The position numbers were made by a program, and so were the translations under genes. This document shows, in pieces, positions 42,237 through 50,306 of a DNA stretch of 64,000 nt (position 1 is the first letter of the stretch; the number at the start of each line of letters is the position of its first letter). This stretch comes from Amycolatopsis jejuensis (GTDB lineage Bacteria; Actinomycetota; Actinomycetes; Mycobacteriales; Pseudonocardiaceae), in contig NZ_JNYZ01000032.1 of the NCBI RefSeq assembly GCF_000717335.1, positions 38,730-102,729 of the forward strand, written 5' to 3'. Under the pieces are notes generated by a model. The model searched no databases. It had not been told where the DNA came from and worked only from the letters and a program-made list of their open reading frames with translations.

Positions 42237-42706
42237 ACCATCTCCGGGACGCCTCGGCCACCTTCGGCCCACACCGATTCCCACACGTCCTCGTCGCCGG
42301 GACGGCACAGGAAGCCGTCCAGCATGCCGCCGACGGGCTGGATCTGGTCGAGGTACATCGCGGGCTGGCCGACGATGATGCCGCGCAACGTGAGCAGCCC
42401 GTAGAGCGCGGTACGGCCGGTTTCGTCGAGCCGTTTCAGTGCGCCCCATTCGTCCGGCAGCAGCACGACGTCGAGGCCGCTCGGCGGATGCGCGGTGCGG
42501 CTGACGAACGCGCCGCCGAGCCAGGCCCGCCCGGAAGTGATCACCCGCTGGGCGACCCCGAGGTAGCTGTTGAGTGCGCTGAAGAGGATCTCGCGCTCGT
42601 GCGCATGCGGGGCGTCGTAGACCAGCCGCTCGTAGACATCCGCGAGGTCGGCGTGATGCCGTCCCGGGGGCAGCAGGTTCTGCGGCGTCCAGTGCGGGAG
42701 CGCCAT
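42230..42706 (-). CDS. DUF6932-like nucleotidyltransferase-fold protein
   Basis: 158 residues. The segment WLGGAFVSRTAHPPSGLDVVLLPDEW resembles the G-[GS]-x-x-S/T...D-x-D/V nucleotidyltransferase core of DUF6932 proteins; here the second acid of a DxD pair is replaced (LDVVLL), so catalysis is uncertain. Upstream YDAPHAHEREILFSALNSYLGVAQRV is a helical lead-in. It overlaps the next gene by 7 bases. Confidence 0.7.
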   Translation of the reverse strand: MALPHWTPQNLLPPGRHHADLADVYERLVYDAPHAHEREILFSALNSYLGVAQRVITSGRAWLGGAFVSRTAHPPSGLDVVLLPDEWGALKRLDETGRTALYGLLTLRGIIVGQPAMYLDQIQPVGGMLDGFLCRPGDEDVWESVWAEGGRGVPEMVW

Positions 42707-42777
42707 CGGACCTCCTGACCTCGTCCGGGGCCCTCGGCGCCCGCTTACCGTGCGTAGCCGAATCTACCAGGTGGGTG

Positions 42778-43200
42778 TCAGCCACTGCGTCCAGGTCGGC
42801 GCGGCGCCGGTTCGTTGTCGTCCGGCCAGTGCGGGGCAGGCGGGTCCTCGGCAGGCCAGTTCAGCTCGCCGGACAACCGTGGTTCCGGATCGGGCAGCGG
42901 GTGCCCGCCGGAGTTCTGCGGTGCGTGATGGGGGTCGTACGGTTCGTCCGGATCGACGTCCGGGTAGTCGTTGTAGACCTCGTCGTCGTAATGCCCGCTG
43001 TCGTACGGGTTGACCGGCGGGAAGTACCGGGTTTCCTCGGCCGGATCTTCGACCGGAACCGGCACCGGCAACGGTGCCGCGGCGACGGGTTCCGCCGCGC
43101 GCTTCGGCCGCGTCATCCGCGTGAGCAGCCACATCACCGCCGCCCCCAGCAGGAACGAGACGAGCAGCCACAGCCAGATCTGCCCGAAGAGCCACAGCAT
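42778..43200 (-). CDS. Single-TM protein with acidic proline-rich tail, partner of the OmpA-like protein
   Basis: 140 residues. A TM helix at the N-terminus (LWLFGQIWLWLLVSFLLGAAVMWLLTR) is followed by a Pro/Asp/Glu/Tyr-rich disordered tail (YFPPVNPYDSGHYDDEVYNDYPDVDPDEPYDP). The position right after an OmpA/BON gene and the Trp-rich TM resemble the small ArfB/ArfC proteins of the mycobacterial arf operon. Function inferred from context only. Confidence 0.75.
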   Translation of the reverse strand: MLWLFGQIWLWLLVSFLLGAAVMWLLTRMTRPKRAAEPVAAAPLPVPVPVEDPAEETRYFPPVNPYDSGHYDDEVYNDYPDVDPDEPYDPHHAPQNSGGHPLPDPEPRLSGELNWPAEDPPAPHWPDDNEPAPRRPGRSG

Positions 43201-43206
43201 CAGCCA

Positions 43207-43956
43207 TCACCTCTGTTCCGCAGTGATTTCGACCCGCCGGTCGCCGCCGTCTCCGCCGGCCGCTTCGGTACTCGCCACCGCGAGCAACCGATCGGCAGGT
43301 ACGTCCTCACGGATCAGCAGCCGGATCACGGTGAGCGCCCGGTTTCGGGAGAGTTTGAGTGCCGCGCTGCGCCCACCGGGTCCGTCCGCGACCTGCCCGG
43401 TGATGCGGTACCGCACGTTGTTCGGCGCATCCCGCAGCAGCGGCGCGAGGTCGCGGGCGGCCTTCTCGCCTTCGTCGGTGAGCCGTGCGGTGTCCGGTTC
43501 GAACGTGATCGGCGCGTCCGCGAGCCGCCGGTCCAGTTCGGCCTGGATCCCGTCGCGATCCGTGGGCGGCCCGGCCGGCGTGCTCGGCGTGCTCGGTGGC
43601 GGGCTGCTCGGCGGCGCCGACGGCACTGACGGCACCGGAGACGGCGCGGACGCCACCGGCGCCGCCCCACCGGACACCTGCGCCGATTCGACCCCCTCGA
43701 CCCCTTGGACGATGCCCAGCGCCTGTCCGGCCTGCTCGGCCGGGAACCCGGCGAGTGTCGCCTGCCTGCCGGAGAACTGCACGTCGCCGCCGCGGATCCC
43801 AGCCGCGTCGAGCGCGGAGCGTGACCGGGCGGCGAGGTCTTCCTGCATCCCGCCCGCCTGCAGCAAGGTGACGATGCCCGCGAGCAGTGCCGTGACCACC
43901 ACTGCGACGGGGATCAAGCGAAGCCACCCTCGTGCACCGGACATGAAAATGACCAT
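43207..43956 (-). CDS. BON-OmpA domain envelope protein, ArfA/OmpATb-like
   Basis: 249 residues. An N-terminal TM (LIPVAVVVTALLAGIVTLLQ) anchors the protein. A BON-like domain lies at about 36-100 (LDAAGIRGGDVQFSGRQATLAGFP..., VQGVEGVESAQVSG), then a Pro/Ser/Ala linker, then a C-terminal OmpA peptidoglycan-binding domain (ITFEPDTARLTDEGEKAARDLAPLLRDAPNNVRYRITGQVADGPGG..ALKLSRNRALTVIRLLI). This order matches mycobacterial ArfA (OmpATb). ATG 43956 or 43944 may be the start. Confidence 0.87.
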   Translation of the reverse strand: MVIFMSGARGWLRLIPVAVVVTALLAGIVTLLQAGGMQEDLAARSRSALDAAGIRGGDVQFSGRQATLAGFPAEQAGQALGIVQGVEGVESAQVSGGAAPVASAPSPVPSVPSAPPSSPPPSTPSTPAGPPTDRDGIQAELDRRLADAPITFEPDTARLTDEGEKAARDLAPLLRDAPNNVRYRITGQVADGPGGRSAALKLSRNRALTVIRLLIREDVPADRLLAVASTEAAGGDGGDRRVEITAEQR

Positions 43957-44009
43957 ATGCCGGGCTTGCCCGCTTGGCGACCTGGTGGAGGCCGCCGTTC
44001 GGGTGGCGC

Positions 44010-44831
44010 TCAGGCAGGGGCGTTGCCGTGCAGGTCGAGGTCAAGCTCGAGCGTCGCCGGGTCGGCAGGTACCACCGGGGACAGCTGCGGCCGCTTCGGG
44101 GACAGCCCGTCTCCCATCGACTCCCCGCGCAGCTGACGGCGGATCCACGGCAGCAGGTGCACCTTGGTCCACGCGAGGTCCGAACGCCGCGACGTGATCC
44201 AGGTGGCCGGCTCGGCAGGTCCCGGGTACGGCTCGCGCCAGTCCTCGGTGACCGGCACGCCCAGCACCTCGGCGGTGAGCAGCGCAATGCGCCGGTGCGC
44301 GTCGGAGGTGAAGTGCAGCCGGTCGTCGCTCCAGGCGCGGCGGTCGTGCAGCGGCGCCATCGTCCACAGGTCGACCATCTTCGCGCCGTGCCGGGCCGCG
44401 ATCCCCCACAGATGCGTGTTGTAGATCGCGACCTTCCCGCGCAGCACGCTCATCACCGACAAAGTCTTGGTGTCCGGGCCGTTGAAGATCACGACCGGAA
44501 TCCCGGCCGCACGCAGCTTCGCCACCCCCGCCTCGAGCCGCGCGGCGATGGCGTCCGGGTCGGCTCCCGGCACGATCACGTCGTTGCCACCCGCGCACAG
44601 GGTGACGAGGTCGGGTTTCAGGTCGAGGGCGCTCGGGACCTGCTCGTCCATGATCTCGTCGAGCATCTTGCCGCGCAGTGACAGGTTCGCGTACTGGAAA
44701 CCGGGCTCGCCGCCGGCCAGCATCTCGGCCAGCCGGTCGGCCCAGCCGCGGAACGTCCCGTCCGGCCGTGCGTCGTTGAGACCTTCGGTGAAGCTGTCCC
44801 CGATGGCCACGTAGCTGTTGATCCCGTACAC
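44010..44831 (-). CDS. SGNH/GDSL-type hydrolase
   Basis: 273 residues. Block I YVAIGDSFTEGLND (nucleophile Ser), block II NLSLRGKMLDEI (Gly), block III CAGGNDVI (Asn) and block V DDRLHFTSDAHR (Asp/His) are all present. No signal peptide, so cytosolic or peripheral esterase/lipase. GTG at 44831 follows AAAGGGGA, which decides the start; a longer upstream reading has no ribosome site. Confidence 0.92.
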   Translation of the reverse strand: MYGINSYVAIGDSFTEGLNDARPDGTFRGWADRLAEMLAGGEPGFQYANLSLRGKMLDEIMDEQVPSALDLKPDLVTLCAGGNDVIVPGADPDAIAARLEAGVAKLRAAGIPVVIFNGPDTKTLSVMSVLRGKVAIYNTHLWGIAARHGAKMVDLWTMAPLHDRRAWSDDRLHFTSDAHRRIALLTAEVLGVPVTEDWREPYPGPAEPATWITSRRSDLAWTKVHLLPWIRRQLRGESMGDGLSPKRPQLSPVVPADPATLELDLDLHGNAPA

Positions 44832-45102
44832 GCTGGGTCCCCTTTCCCTCCGGCGCGCCTCTTCCCCGTGCGTCCCCGTTGTAGTTGTACACCTCAACTA
44901 ACAGTCGGATATCCCCATATCCTTCCCGCCGGACACACCCGGTTCAGCCGGATGTCACAGTCTCTTACGTTGTCGGGTCCGACCGCTTCCGCATTACGCC
45001 GATTTCACCGGGTTGAAATACGTGAACCGGACCAATCGGGCGGCGTGTGGTGAAGGTCTCCCGCCCTGGGGGTCCGCGCGGAGTTACGGCAGGCTGGAAG
45101 CT

Positions 45103-45780
45103 GTGACGAAAGAGGGACCGGCGCGGGAGTCGCTCACGCAGATCCTCGGTGGCCGCCGGGGAGCGATCGACGCCAGCATCCCGCCTGCCGCCTTCGTCGT
45201 CGGCTGGCTCGCGTCCGGCCGGTCGATCGCGTGGGGTGCCGGGGTGGCGATCGGCGTCGCCGTGCTGCTCGGCGGGTACCGGCTGGTCCGCGGCGACAAG
45301 GCCCGCGCGGTGGTGGTGAGCCTTGCCGCGGTGGTGATCGCCGCGCTCATCGCCATGCACACCGGCCGCGCCGAGGATTTCTTCCTGCTGCAGCTCTTCT
45401 CCAACGCGGCGAGTGCGCTCTTGTTCGCGGCGAGCATCGCGGTGCGCTGGCCGTTGCTCGGCGTGATCGTGGGACTCCTCATCGGACAGAAGACCCGCTG
45501 GCGCCGTGACCCGGCGTTGCTGCGCGCCTACTCGTGGGCGAGTGGCGTGTGGGTGCTGCAGTACTTGCTGCGCGTGGTCGTGTACGGCCTGCTGTGGTGG
45601 ACCGGGCAGGTGGTGGCGCTCGGCGTGGCGCGCACCGTGCTCTCCTGGCCGCTGGTGGCCGCGACCGTGGCGGTGAGCGGCTGGGTGCTCTACCGGACCC
45701 TGCCTGCTGACCATCCGGGCTTGCGATTGGCGCCCGAGCAGGCGGAAGACGAGCCCGAACCGAACGGACCCAGGACATAA
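45103..45780 (+). CDS. DUF3159-family membrane protein
   Basis: 225 residues with about six TM helices: SIPPAAFVVGWLAS, AWGAGVAIGVAVLLGGYRLV, ARAVVVSLAAVVIAALIAM, NAASALLFAASIAVRWPLLGVIVGLLI, YSWASGVWVLQYLLRVVVYGLLWW and LSWPLVAATVAVSGWVLY. The start LGGRRGAIDASIPP is a DUF3159 hallmark. Function unknown, conserved in actinobacteria. GTG start at 45103. A GC hairpin follows the stop. Confidence 0.9.
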   Translation: MTKEGPARESLTQILGGRRGAIDASIPPAAFVVGWLASGRSIAWGAGVAIGVAVLLGGYRLVRGDKARAVVVSLAAVVIAALIAMHTGRAEDFFLLQLFSNAASALLFAASIAVRWPLLGVIVGLLIGQKTRWRRDPALLRAYSWASGVWVLQYLLRVVVYGLLWWTGQVVALGVARTVLSWPLVAATVAVSGWVLYRTLPADHPGLRLAPEQAEDEPEPNGPRT

Positions 45781-45783
45781 GGC

Positions 45784-45815
45784 GGCCCCCGGCGAGGGGG
45801 GAGGGTCCGGGGGCC
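45784..45815. terminator. GC hairpin between convergent genes
   Basis: GGCCCCCGG (45784-45792) and CCGGGGGCC (45807-45815) form a perfect 9-bp stem with a 14-base loop just after the DUF3159 stop. Probable bidirectional terminator with the convergent kinase gene. Confidence 0.65.
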
Positions 45816-45870
45816 GGTTCCTACGGTACCCGGCCCGGTGGGGTTGAGTCGACGGTTTCGGCTCTTCCAC

Positions 45871-46827
45871 TCACGTTTTGGTGGCATTCACCCGTCGGGA
45901 TGGTCGTGGGGTGTCCTCGCCCCAGGCGTCCACTGCGGCGAGCCAGGCCGCGCCGAGTACGCCATCAGAGCTGGTCAGGACGTCGAGCCCGGCGAATTCG
46001 GTCCGCACGAGCGCGCCGACCGGGCTGTCTCCGGTGAGCACGCTGCCGACGAGGACGACGGGAGTTTTTTCTCCCGGCTCGCGCGTGGCGCGCGCCGTGG
46101 CGACGAGATGACGGGCCGCGCGGGCGGTGATTTCCTCCGCGACCGGGTCGCCGGAGCGGGCGGCAGCGCTCACCAGCGGAGCGAACCGGGCGAGGCGGAT
46201 CGGCGGCTCCGCATTGGCCCGCGTGACGAGCGCCCACATGGTGTCCGGACCTTCGTCCACTGCGGACGGTCCGAACGCTTCGGCGAGCACAGTCGTGGCC
46301 AGCCCGCCGAGCGGCGCACCCCGTTCGAGCGCGGCGAGAGTGGCGCGGACGGCTTCGCGGCCGAGCCAGAATGCCGAACCCTCGTCGCCGAGCAGCCAGC
46401 CGTGCCCGCCCGCGGTGGCGACCATCCGGCGGTTGCGGATCCGCCCGGCGATCGAGCCGGTACCGGCGATGAGCACCGTGCCGTCCGGGGCGGAAGTCGC
46501 CGCGGCGTAAGCGACTTCGGCGTCGCCGACCGTACGGACCACGGTGCCGAGGCCGATCCGTTGCCACGCCGCGGAGAACTCCGCGGCAACGTCCGGATCG
46601 GACAGTTTGCTGACCCCGGCCATGCCGACCACGGCGGCGAGCACGTCGCGCCTGCCACCCAAGGCGGTGTCGATCGCTTCGGCGATCCGCGCGGCAGCCA
46701 CGGCGGGCGGATGCGAATTGGGGTTCGCTCCGCCGCCCGCTGCCGAACCGTGGACAGCGCCGGTGGCGTCGACCGCGACTGCCCGGGTCGACGTGCCACC
46801 GGCGTCCACTCCGACGACGAGGGTCAC
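45871..46827 (-). CDS. BadF/BadG-family ATPase, N-acetylglucosamine kinase-like
   Basis: 318 residues of ASKHA fold. Phosphate 1 GVDAGGTSTRAVAV, GMAGVSKLSDPD, VGDAEVAYAAA, phosphate 2 GTVLIAGTGSIAGRI, and HGWLLGDEGSAFWLGREAVRA, as in GlcNAc kinases. It phosphorylates an amino sugar by family inference. The start overlaps the SIS gene stop (ATGA), so the two are one operon divergent from the GntR regulator. Confidence 0.9.
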   Translation of the reverse strand: MTLVVGVDAGGTSTRAVAVDATGAVHGSAAGGGANPNSHPPAVAAARIAEAIDTALGGRRDVLAAVVGMAGVSKLSDPDVAAEFSAAWQRIGLGTVVRTVGDAEVAYAAATSAPDGTVLIAGTGSIAGRIRNRRMVATAGGHGWLLGDEGSAFWLGREAVRATLAALERGAPLGGLATTVLAEAFGPSAVDEGPDTMWALVTRANAEPPIRLARFAPLVSAAARSGDPVAEEITARAARHLVATARATREPGEKTPVVLVGSVLTGDSPVGALVRTEFAGLDVLTSSDGVLGAAWLAAVDAWGEDTPRPSRRVNATKT

Positions 46828-47867
46828 CGGGTCTTGGTCACCTTCAGCAGGCCACGCGGGTTGTCCGGATTGCCGCCGCGGGCAAGGGACAGGCCGAGTG
46901 CGATCCGCTGGATCGGCAGGATTTCCAGTACTGGAGCCAGTTCCTCGGCACTCGGCGCGACCGGGATGCGCAGCGCGGCAGGCATGTCCTGCGCCGCGGA
47001 ACCGACCGCGAGGACGTCCGCCCCGCGTGCGCTGACGGCGTCGAGCACTTCGCGCATGGCCTCGCTGCCGCGGCCGAGGCTGGTGGCCGCGAGCACGGCG
47101 GTCTCGCCGTCGACGGCGGCGACCGGGCCGTGCAGCAAATCGGCGCCGCTGTACGCGCGGGCCGCGAGATAGCTCGTCTCGGCGAGTTTCAACGACGCTT
47201 CCAGCGCGCTGGCGTAGGAGTAACCGCGTCCGGTGGTGAGCACGCGGTCGACAAAGCGATACCGATCCACTGCCCGCTGCACGCCGTCGGCGGCGCCGTC
47301 GAGGGTCTGCTGGGCCAGCTCGCCGATGGTCTCGGCGTCCTCGCCCTTGCCACCGCGCACCGCGTCGATGAACAGATACAGCGCGAGCAGTGTGGCGGAG
47401 TACGTCTTGGTGGCCGCGACCGCATTCTCCACCCCGGCGCCGATGTCGACGCCGAGCTCGGCGGCCGCGCGCAGCGGCGAGTCCGGGGTGTTCGTGACCG
47501 ACACGGTGAGCGCGCCCTGCCGCCGGGCGGCTTCGGTGACCTCGATCAGGTCGGGAGAACCACCGCTTTGGCTTACCGTGATGAAGAGCACGTCGCGCAA
47601 ATCCGGTCGCGCGCCGTACAACGTCGCGGTGGACGGGGATACCAACCCCGCCGGAAGGCCGAGAAGTACCTCGATCAGGTATTTCGCGTACAACGCGCCG
47701 TGGTCGCTCGAACCGCGGGCGGCGAGAAGGGCAAATCGAGGAGGCTTTTGTGAAATCTTTTCAGCTACCGCCGCGATTCCGGCCCGCCGCTCGACGAGCC
47801 CGGCCAATACGGCAGGCTGCTCCGAGATTTCCGCGGCCATGTGCTCGCCGGGGCGTTGTTGGGTCAT
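46824..47867 (-). CDS. SIS-domain amino-sugar isomerase/deaminase (NagB-II/GlmS-C-like)
   Basis: 347 residues with two SIS domains: FALLAARGSSDHGALYAKYLIEVLLGLP, FITVSQSGGSPDLIEVTEAARRQGA, NAVAATKTYSATLLALYLFI and GRGYSYASALEASLKLAETSYLAARAYSGADLLHGP. It lacks the glutaminase domain of GlmS, so it likely deaminates or isomerises glucosamine-6-phosphate. ATG 47867, with GTG 47870 adjacent, is preceded by GGAGAGG. A dre operator lies 56 bases upstream. Confidence 0.9.
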   Translation of the reverse strand: MTQQRPGEHMAAEISEQPAVLAGLVERRAGIAAVAEKISQKPPRFALLAARGSSDHGALYAKYLIEVLLGLPAGLVSPSTATLYGARPDLRDVLFITVSQSGGSPDLIEVTEAARRQGALTVSVTNTPDSPLRAAAELGVDIGAGVENAVAATKTYSATLLALYLFIDAVRGGKGEDAETIGELAQQTLDGAADGVQRAVDRYRFVDRVLTTGRGYSYASALEASLKLAETSYLAARAYSGADLLHGPVAAVDGETAVLAATSLGRGSEAMREVLDAVSARGADVLAVGSAAQDMPAALRIPVAPSAEELAPVLEILPIQRIALGLSLARGGNPDNPRGLLKVTKTR

Positions 47868-47922
47868 CACTTTCCTCTCCGCCGGGACGGGAGTCCCGGT
47901 AGTGCTGGGCGGCGTCCGGTCA

Positions 47923-47932
47923 GGTCTAGACC
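47923..47932. promoter_or_regulatory. dre operator core (DasR-type) between SIS and GntR genes
   Basis: GGTCTAGACC is the symmetric core of the DasR-responsive element (consensus ACTGGTCTAGACCACT). Including flanks, 13 of 16 positions agree. It sits in the divergent promoter region, implying control of both the amino-sugar operon and the regulator. Confidence 0.75.
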
Positions 47933-48022
47933 AATGCTAGCCGGGCGGAGCAGGCTGGGAAAAGGGTACGTTTCCTCACGGGGAAGTGGCGCGTTAAGGT
48001 TGGAAAACTGAGGGAGCCGGTC

Positions 48023-48778
48023 ATGCTGGAGACATCCCCCGCGGGTGAGTCGGGAACCGCCGCGGGTGTGCGCGGGCAGCGCGAACCCAAATATTGGGCG
48101 TTGAAGCAGCATTTGCTCGATTTGCTCGATGCCTTGCCGCCGGGATCGCCGATCCCGACCGAGCGGGCGCTCGCGGGCGAGTTCACCGTGTCGCGCACGA
48201 CCGTGCGCCAGGCACTGGCGGACCTCACCGCCGAGGGCAGGCTCCACCGCGTGCAGGGCAAGGGCACCTTCGCGGCCGAGCCCAAGGTCGCGCAGCGGCT
48301 GCAGCTCTCGTCCTACACCGAGGACATGCGCAAGCAGGGCCTGAAGCCGTCGTCGAAGCTGCTCGAGGTCGAGGAGCTGCCGGTGGAAGGCGAGCTGGCC
48401 AAGCTGCTGCAGATCCGCAACGGTGCGAAGATTCTTCGCCTTCGCCGGCTGCGGCTGGCCGACGGGCAGCCGATGGCGCTCGAGACCACGCATCTCCCGC
48501 TCGGCCGTTTCCGCGGGCTGCGCAAGCACATCACGGCGGGCGGCTCGCTGTATGCCGTGCTGCGTGAGCATTACGGCGTGGAGCTGGACCGGGCCGAGGA
48601 GACGATCGAGACGTCGCTCGCCGGGCCGCAGGAGGCCGAGATCCTCGGTGCGGACGTCGGCATGCCGGTGATGATGCTGACCCGGCATTCCTTCGCCAAG
48701 GACGGGAAACCGGTCGAGTTCGCCCGCGCGGTCTATCGCGGTGACCGGTACAAGTTCGTCACCACGCTGCTGCCCTGA
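48023..48778 (+). CDS. GntR/HutC-family regulator, DasR-like
   Basis: 251 residues. GntR winged helix: YWALKQHLLDLLDALPPGSPIPTERALAGEFTVSRTTVRQALADLTAEGRLHRVQGKGTFAAEP. The UTRA effector domain has LGRFRGLRKHITAGGSLYAVLREHYGVELDRAEETIETSLAGP. Fits DasR, which senses glucosamine-6-phosphate. Gene context (GlcNAc kinase, SIS protein, dre site) supports this. The stop is 4 bases before the MFS gene. Confidence 0.9.
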   Translation: MLETSPAGESGTAAGVRGQREPKYWALKQHLLDLLDALPPGSPIPTERALAGEFTVSRTTVRQALADLTAEGRLHRVQGKGTFAAEPKVAQRLQLSSYTEDMRKQGLKPSSKLLEVEELPVEGELAKLLQIRNGAKILRLRRLRLADGQPMALETTHLPLGRFRGLRKHITAGGSLYAVLREHYGVELDRAEETIETSLAGPQEAEILGADVGMPVMMLTRHSFAKDGKPVEFARAVYRGDRYKFVTTLLP

Positions 48779-48782
48779 CCAC

Positions 48783-50294
48783 GTGACCGTCGCGGGGGAC
48801 ACCGGCATCCGCTGGGGCACGCCGGCCGCCCGCGGGGTGCTCTGGACCACCATCCTCGGGTCGGGGATGGCGATGCTCGACGGCACGATCGTCAACGTCG
48901 CGCTGCCCCGGATCGGCGAGGAGCTGCAGGCATCGGTCGCGGGCCTGCAGTGGATCCTCGACGGGTACCTGCTGGCGCTGGCCGCGCTGATCCTGGTGGC
49001 CGGTTCGCTCGGCGACCGCTACGGGCGGCGGCGGGTGTACCTGGTCGGCGTGGTGTGGTTCGGGCTCGCGTCCGGGCTGTGCGCGGTGGCGCCGTCCACC
49101 GAGCTGCTCGTGGTCTTTCGCGTGCTGCAGGGCGTGGGCGGGGCGCTGCTCACGCCGGGGTCGCTGGCGATTCTGCAGTCGGCCTTCGCCCACGACGACC
49201 GGGCACGCGCGATCGGCGCGTGGTCCGGTCTCGGCGGGATCGCCGCCGCGGTCGGTCCGCTGCTCGGCGGCCTCTTGGTACAGGCGTGGTCGTGGCGGCT
49301 GGCGTTCCTGATCAACCTGCCGCTCGCGGTGGTCGTGGTGCTGATGGCCCGCCGGTTCGTGCCGGAATCCCGCGACCCGGCGGCCGCCGGGCATCCGGAC
49401 TACCTGGCCGCGGCGGTCGGCGCGGTGGGGCTGGCCGGGGTCACCGGTGCCCTGGTCGAGGCGCCGGTACGCGGGATCGGCGACCCGGTGGTGGTGGCCG
49501 CGCTGGCCGTCGGCGTGGCCGGGCTCGGCGTGTTCCTGTGGCTGCAACACCGTTCCGCCGAGCCGCTGGTCCCGCCCAGCCTGTTCCGCGACCGCACGTT
49601 CACGCTGTCGAATGCGCTGACGTTCGTGGTCTACGCGGCGCTCGGCGGCGTGATGATGTTGCTGGTGCTGCAATTACAGGTGTCGCTCGGCTATTCGCCG
49701 ACGCTGGCCGGGCTCGCCGGACTGCCCATCACGATCATCATGCTGCTGCTTTCCAGCCGCTCGGGAGCGCTCGCGCAGCGGATCGGGCCACGGCTGCAGC
49801 TGGTGGCCGGACCAATCGTGGTCGGGGTCGGCATGCTGCTGCTGACGCGCGTGGAACCCGGGTCTTCCTACCTCGGCTCGGTGCTGCCCGCGGTGGTGGT
49901 GTTCGGGCTCGGACTGGCCACCGTGGTCGCTCCGGTGACCGCGACGGTGCTCGCCGCAGCGCCGGACCGGTACGCCGGAGTCGCTTCCGGGGTCAACAAT
50001 GCCATCGCCCGATCGGGTGGACTTCTGGCTGTTGCGGTACTGCCCGCAGCCGCCGGACTGACCGGTTCGGCCTACCGCGACCCGGTCGCGCTCACCGCCG
50101 GATGGCGGATGGCACTGGTGATCTGCGCGGTACTCGCGATTGCCGGCGGGCTGATCGCGTTGGGAATTCACAACGGTGTCCTCGGCGCGGGCCCGGGTGA
50201 GTCGGACGATTCCCCGCATCCGGGCGACTGCCTGCACTGCGGCGTGGAAGGCCCGCCGACGCACGTACACCCGAGCGCGCACCGCCCGGCCTGA
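48783..50294 (+). CDS. DHA2/EmrB-type MFS transporter
   Basis: 503 residues with 14 predicted TM helices. Motif C-like MAMLDGTIVNVALPRIGEEL, motif A GDRYGRRRVYLVGV and GLGGIAAAVGPLLGGLLVQAWSWRLAFLINLP are typical of drug:proton antiporters. GTG at 48783 has no strong ribosome site and is probably coupled to the regulator stop at 48776-48778. The C-terminus ends in an unusual Cys/His tail (DCLHC...THVHPSAH) that could bind metal. Substrate unknown; amino-sugar or antibiotic export are both possible. Confidence 0.92.
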   Translation: MTVAGDTGIRWGTPAARGVLWTTILGSGMAMLDGTIVNVALPRIGEELQASVAGLQWILDGYLLALAALILVAGSLGDRYGRRRVYLVGVVWFGLASGLCAVAPSTELLVVFRVLQGVGGALLTPGSLAILQSAFAHDDRARAIGAWSGLGGIAAAVGPLLGGLLVQAWSWRLAFLINLPLAVVVVLMARRFVPESRDPAAAGHPDYLAAAVGAVGLAGVTGALVEAPVRGIGDPVVVAALAVGVAGLGVFLWLQHRSAEPLVPPSLFRDRTFTLSNALTFVVYAALGGVMMLLVLQLQVSLGYSPTLAGLAGLPITIIMLLLSSRSGALAQRIGPRLQLVAGPIVVGVGMLLLTRVEPGSSYLGSVLPAVVVFGLGLATVVAPVTATVLAAAPDRYAGVASGVNNAIARSGGLLAVAVLPAAAGLTGSAYRDPVALTAGWRMALVICAVLAIAGGLIALGIHNGVLGAGPGESDDSPHPGDCLHCGVEGPPTHVHPSAHRPA

Positions 50295-50306
50295 CCTCGG
50301 TCAGGC
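50289..50306. terminator. Compact hairpin spanning both convergent stop codons
   Basis: GCCTGAC (50289-50295), CTCG loop, GTCAGGC (50300-50306). It contains the MFS stop (50292-50294) and the dehydratase stop (50301-50303), so both genes end inside one hairpin. Confidence 0.5.
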
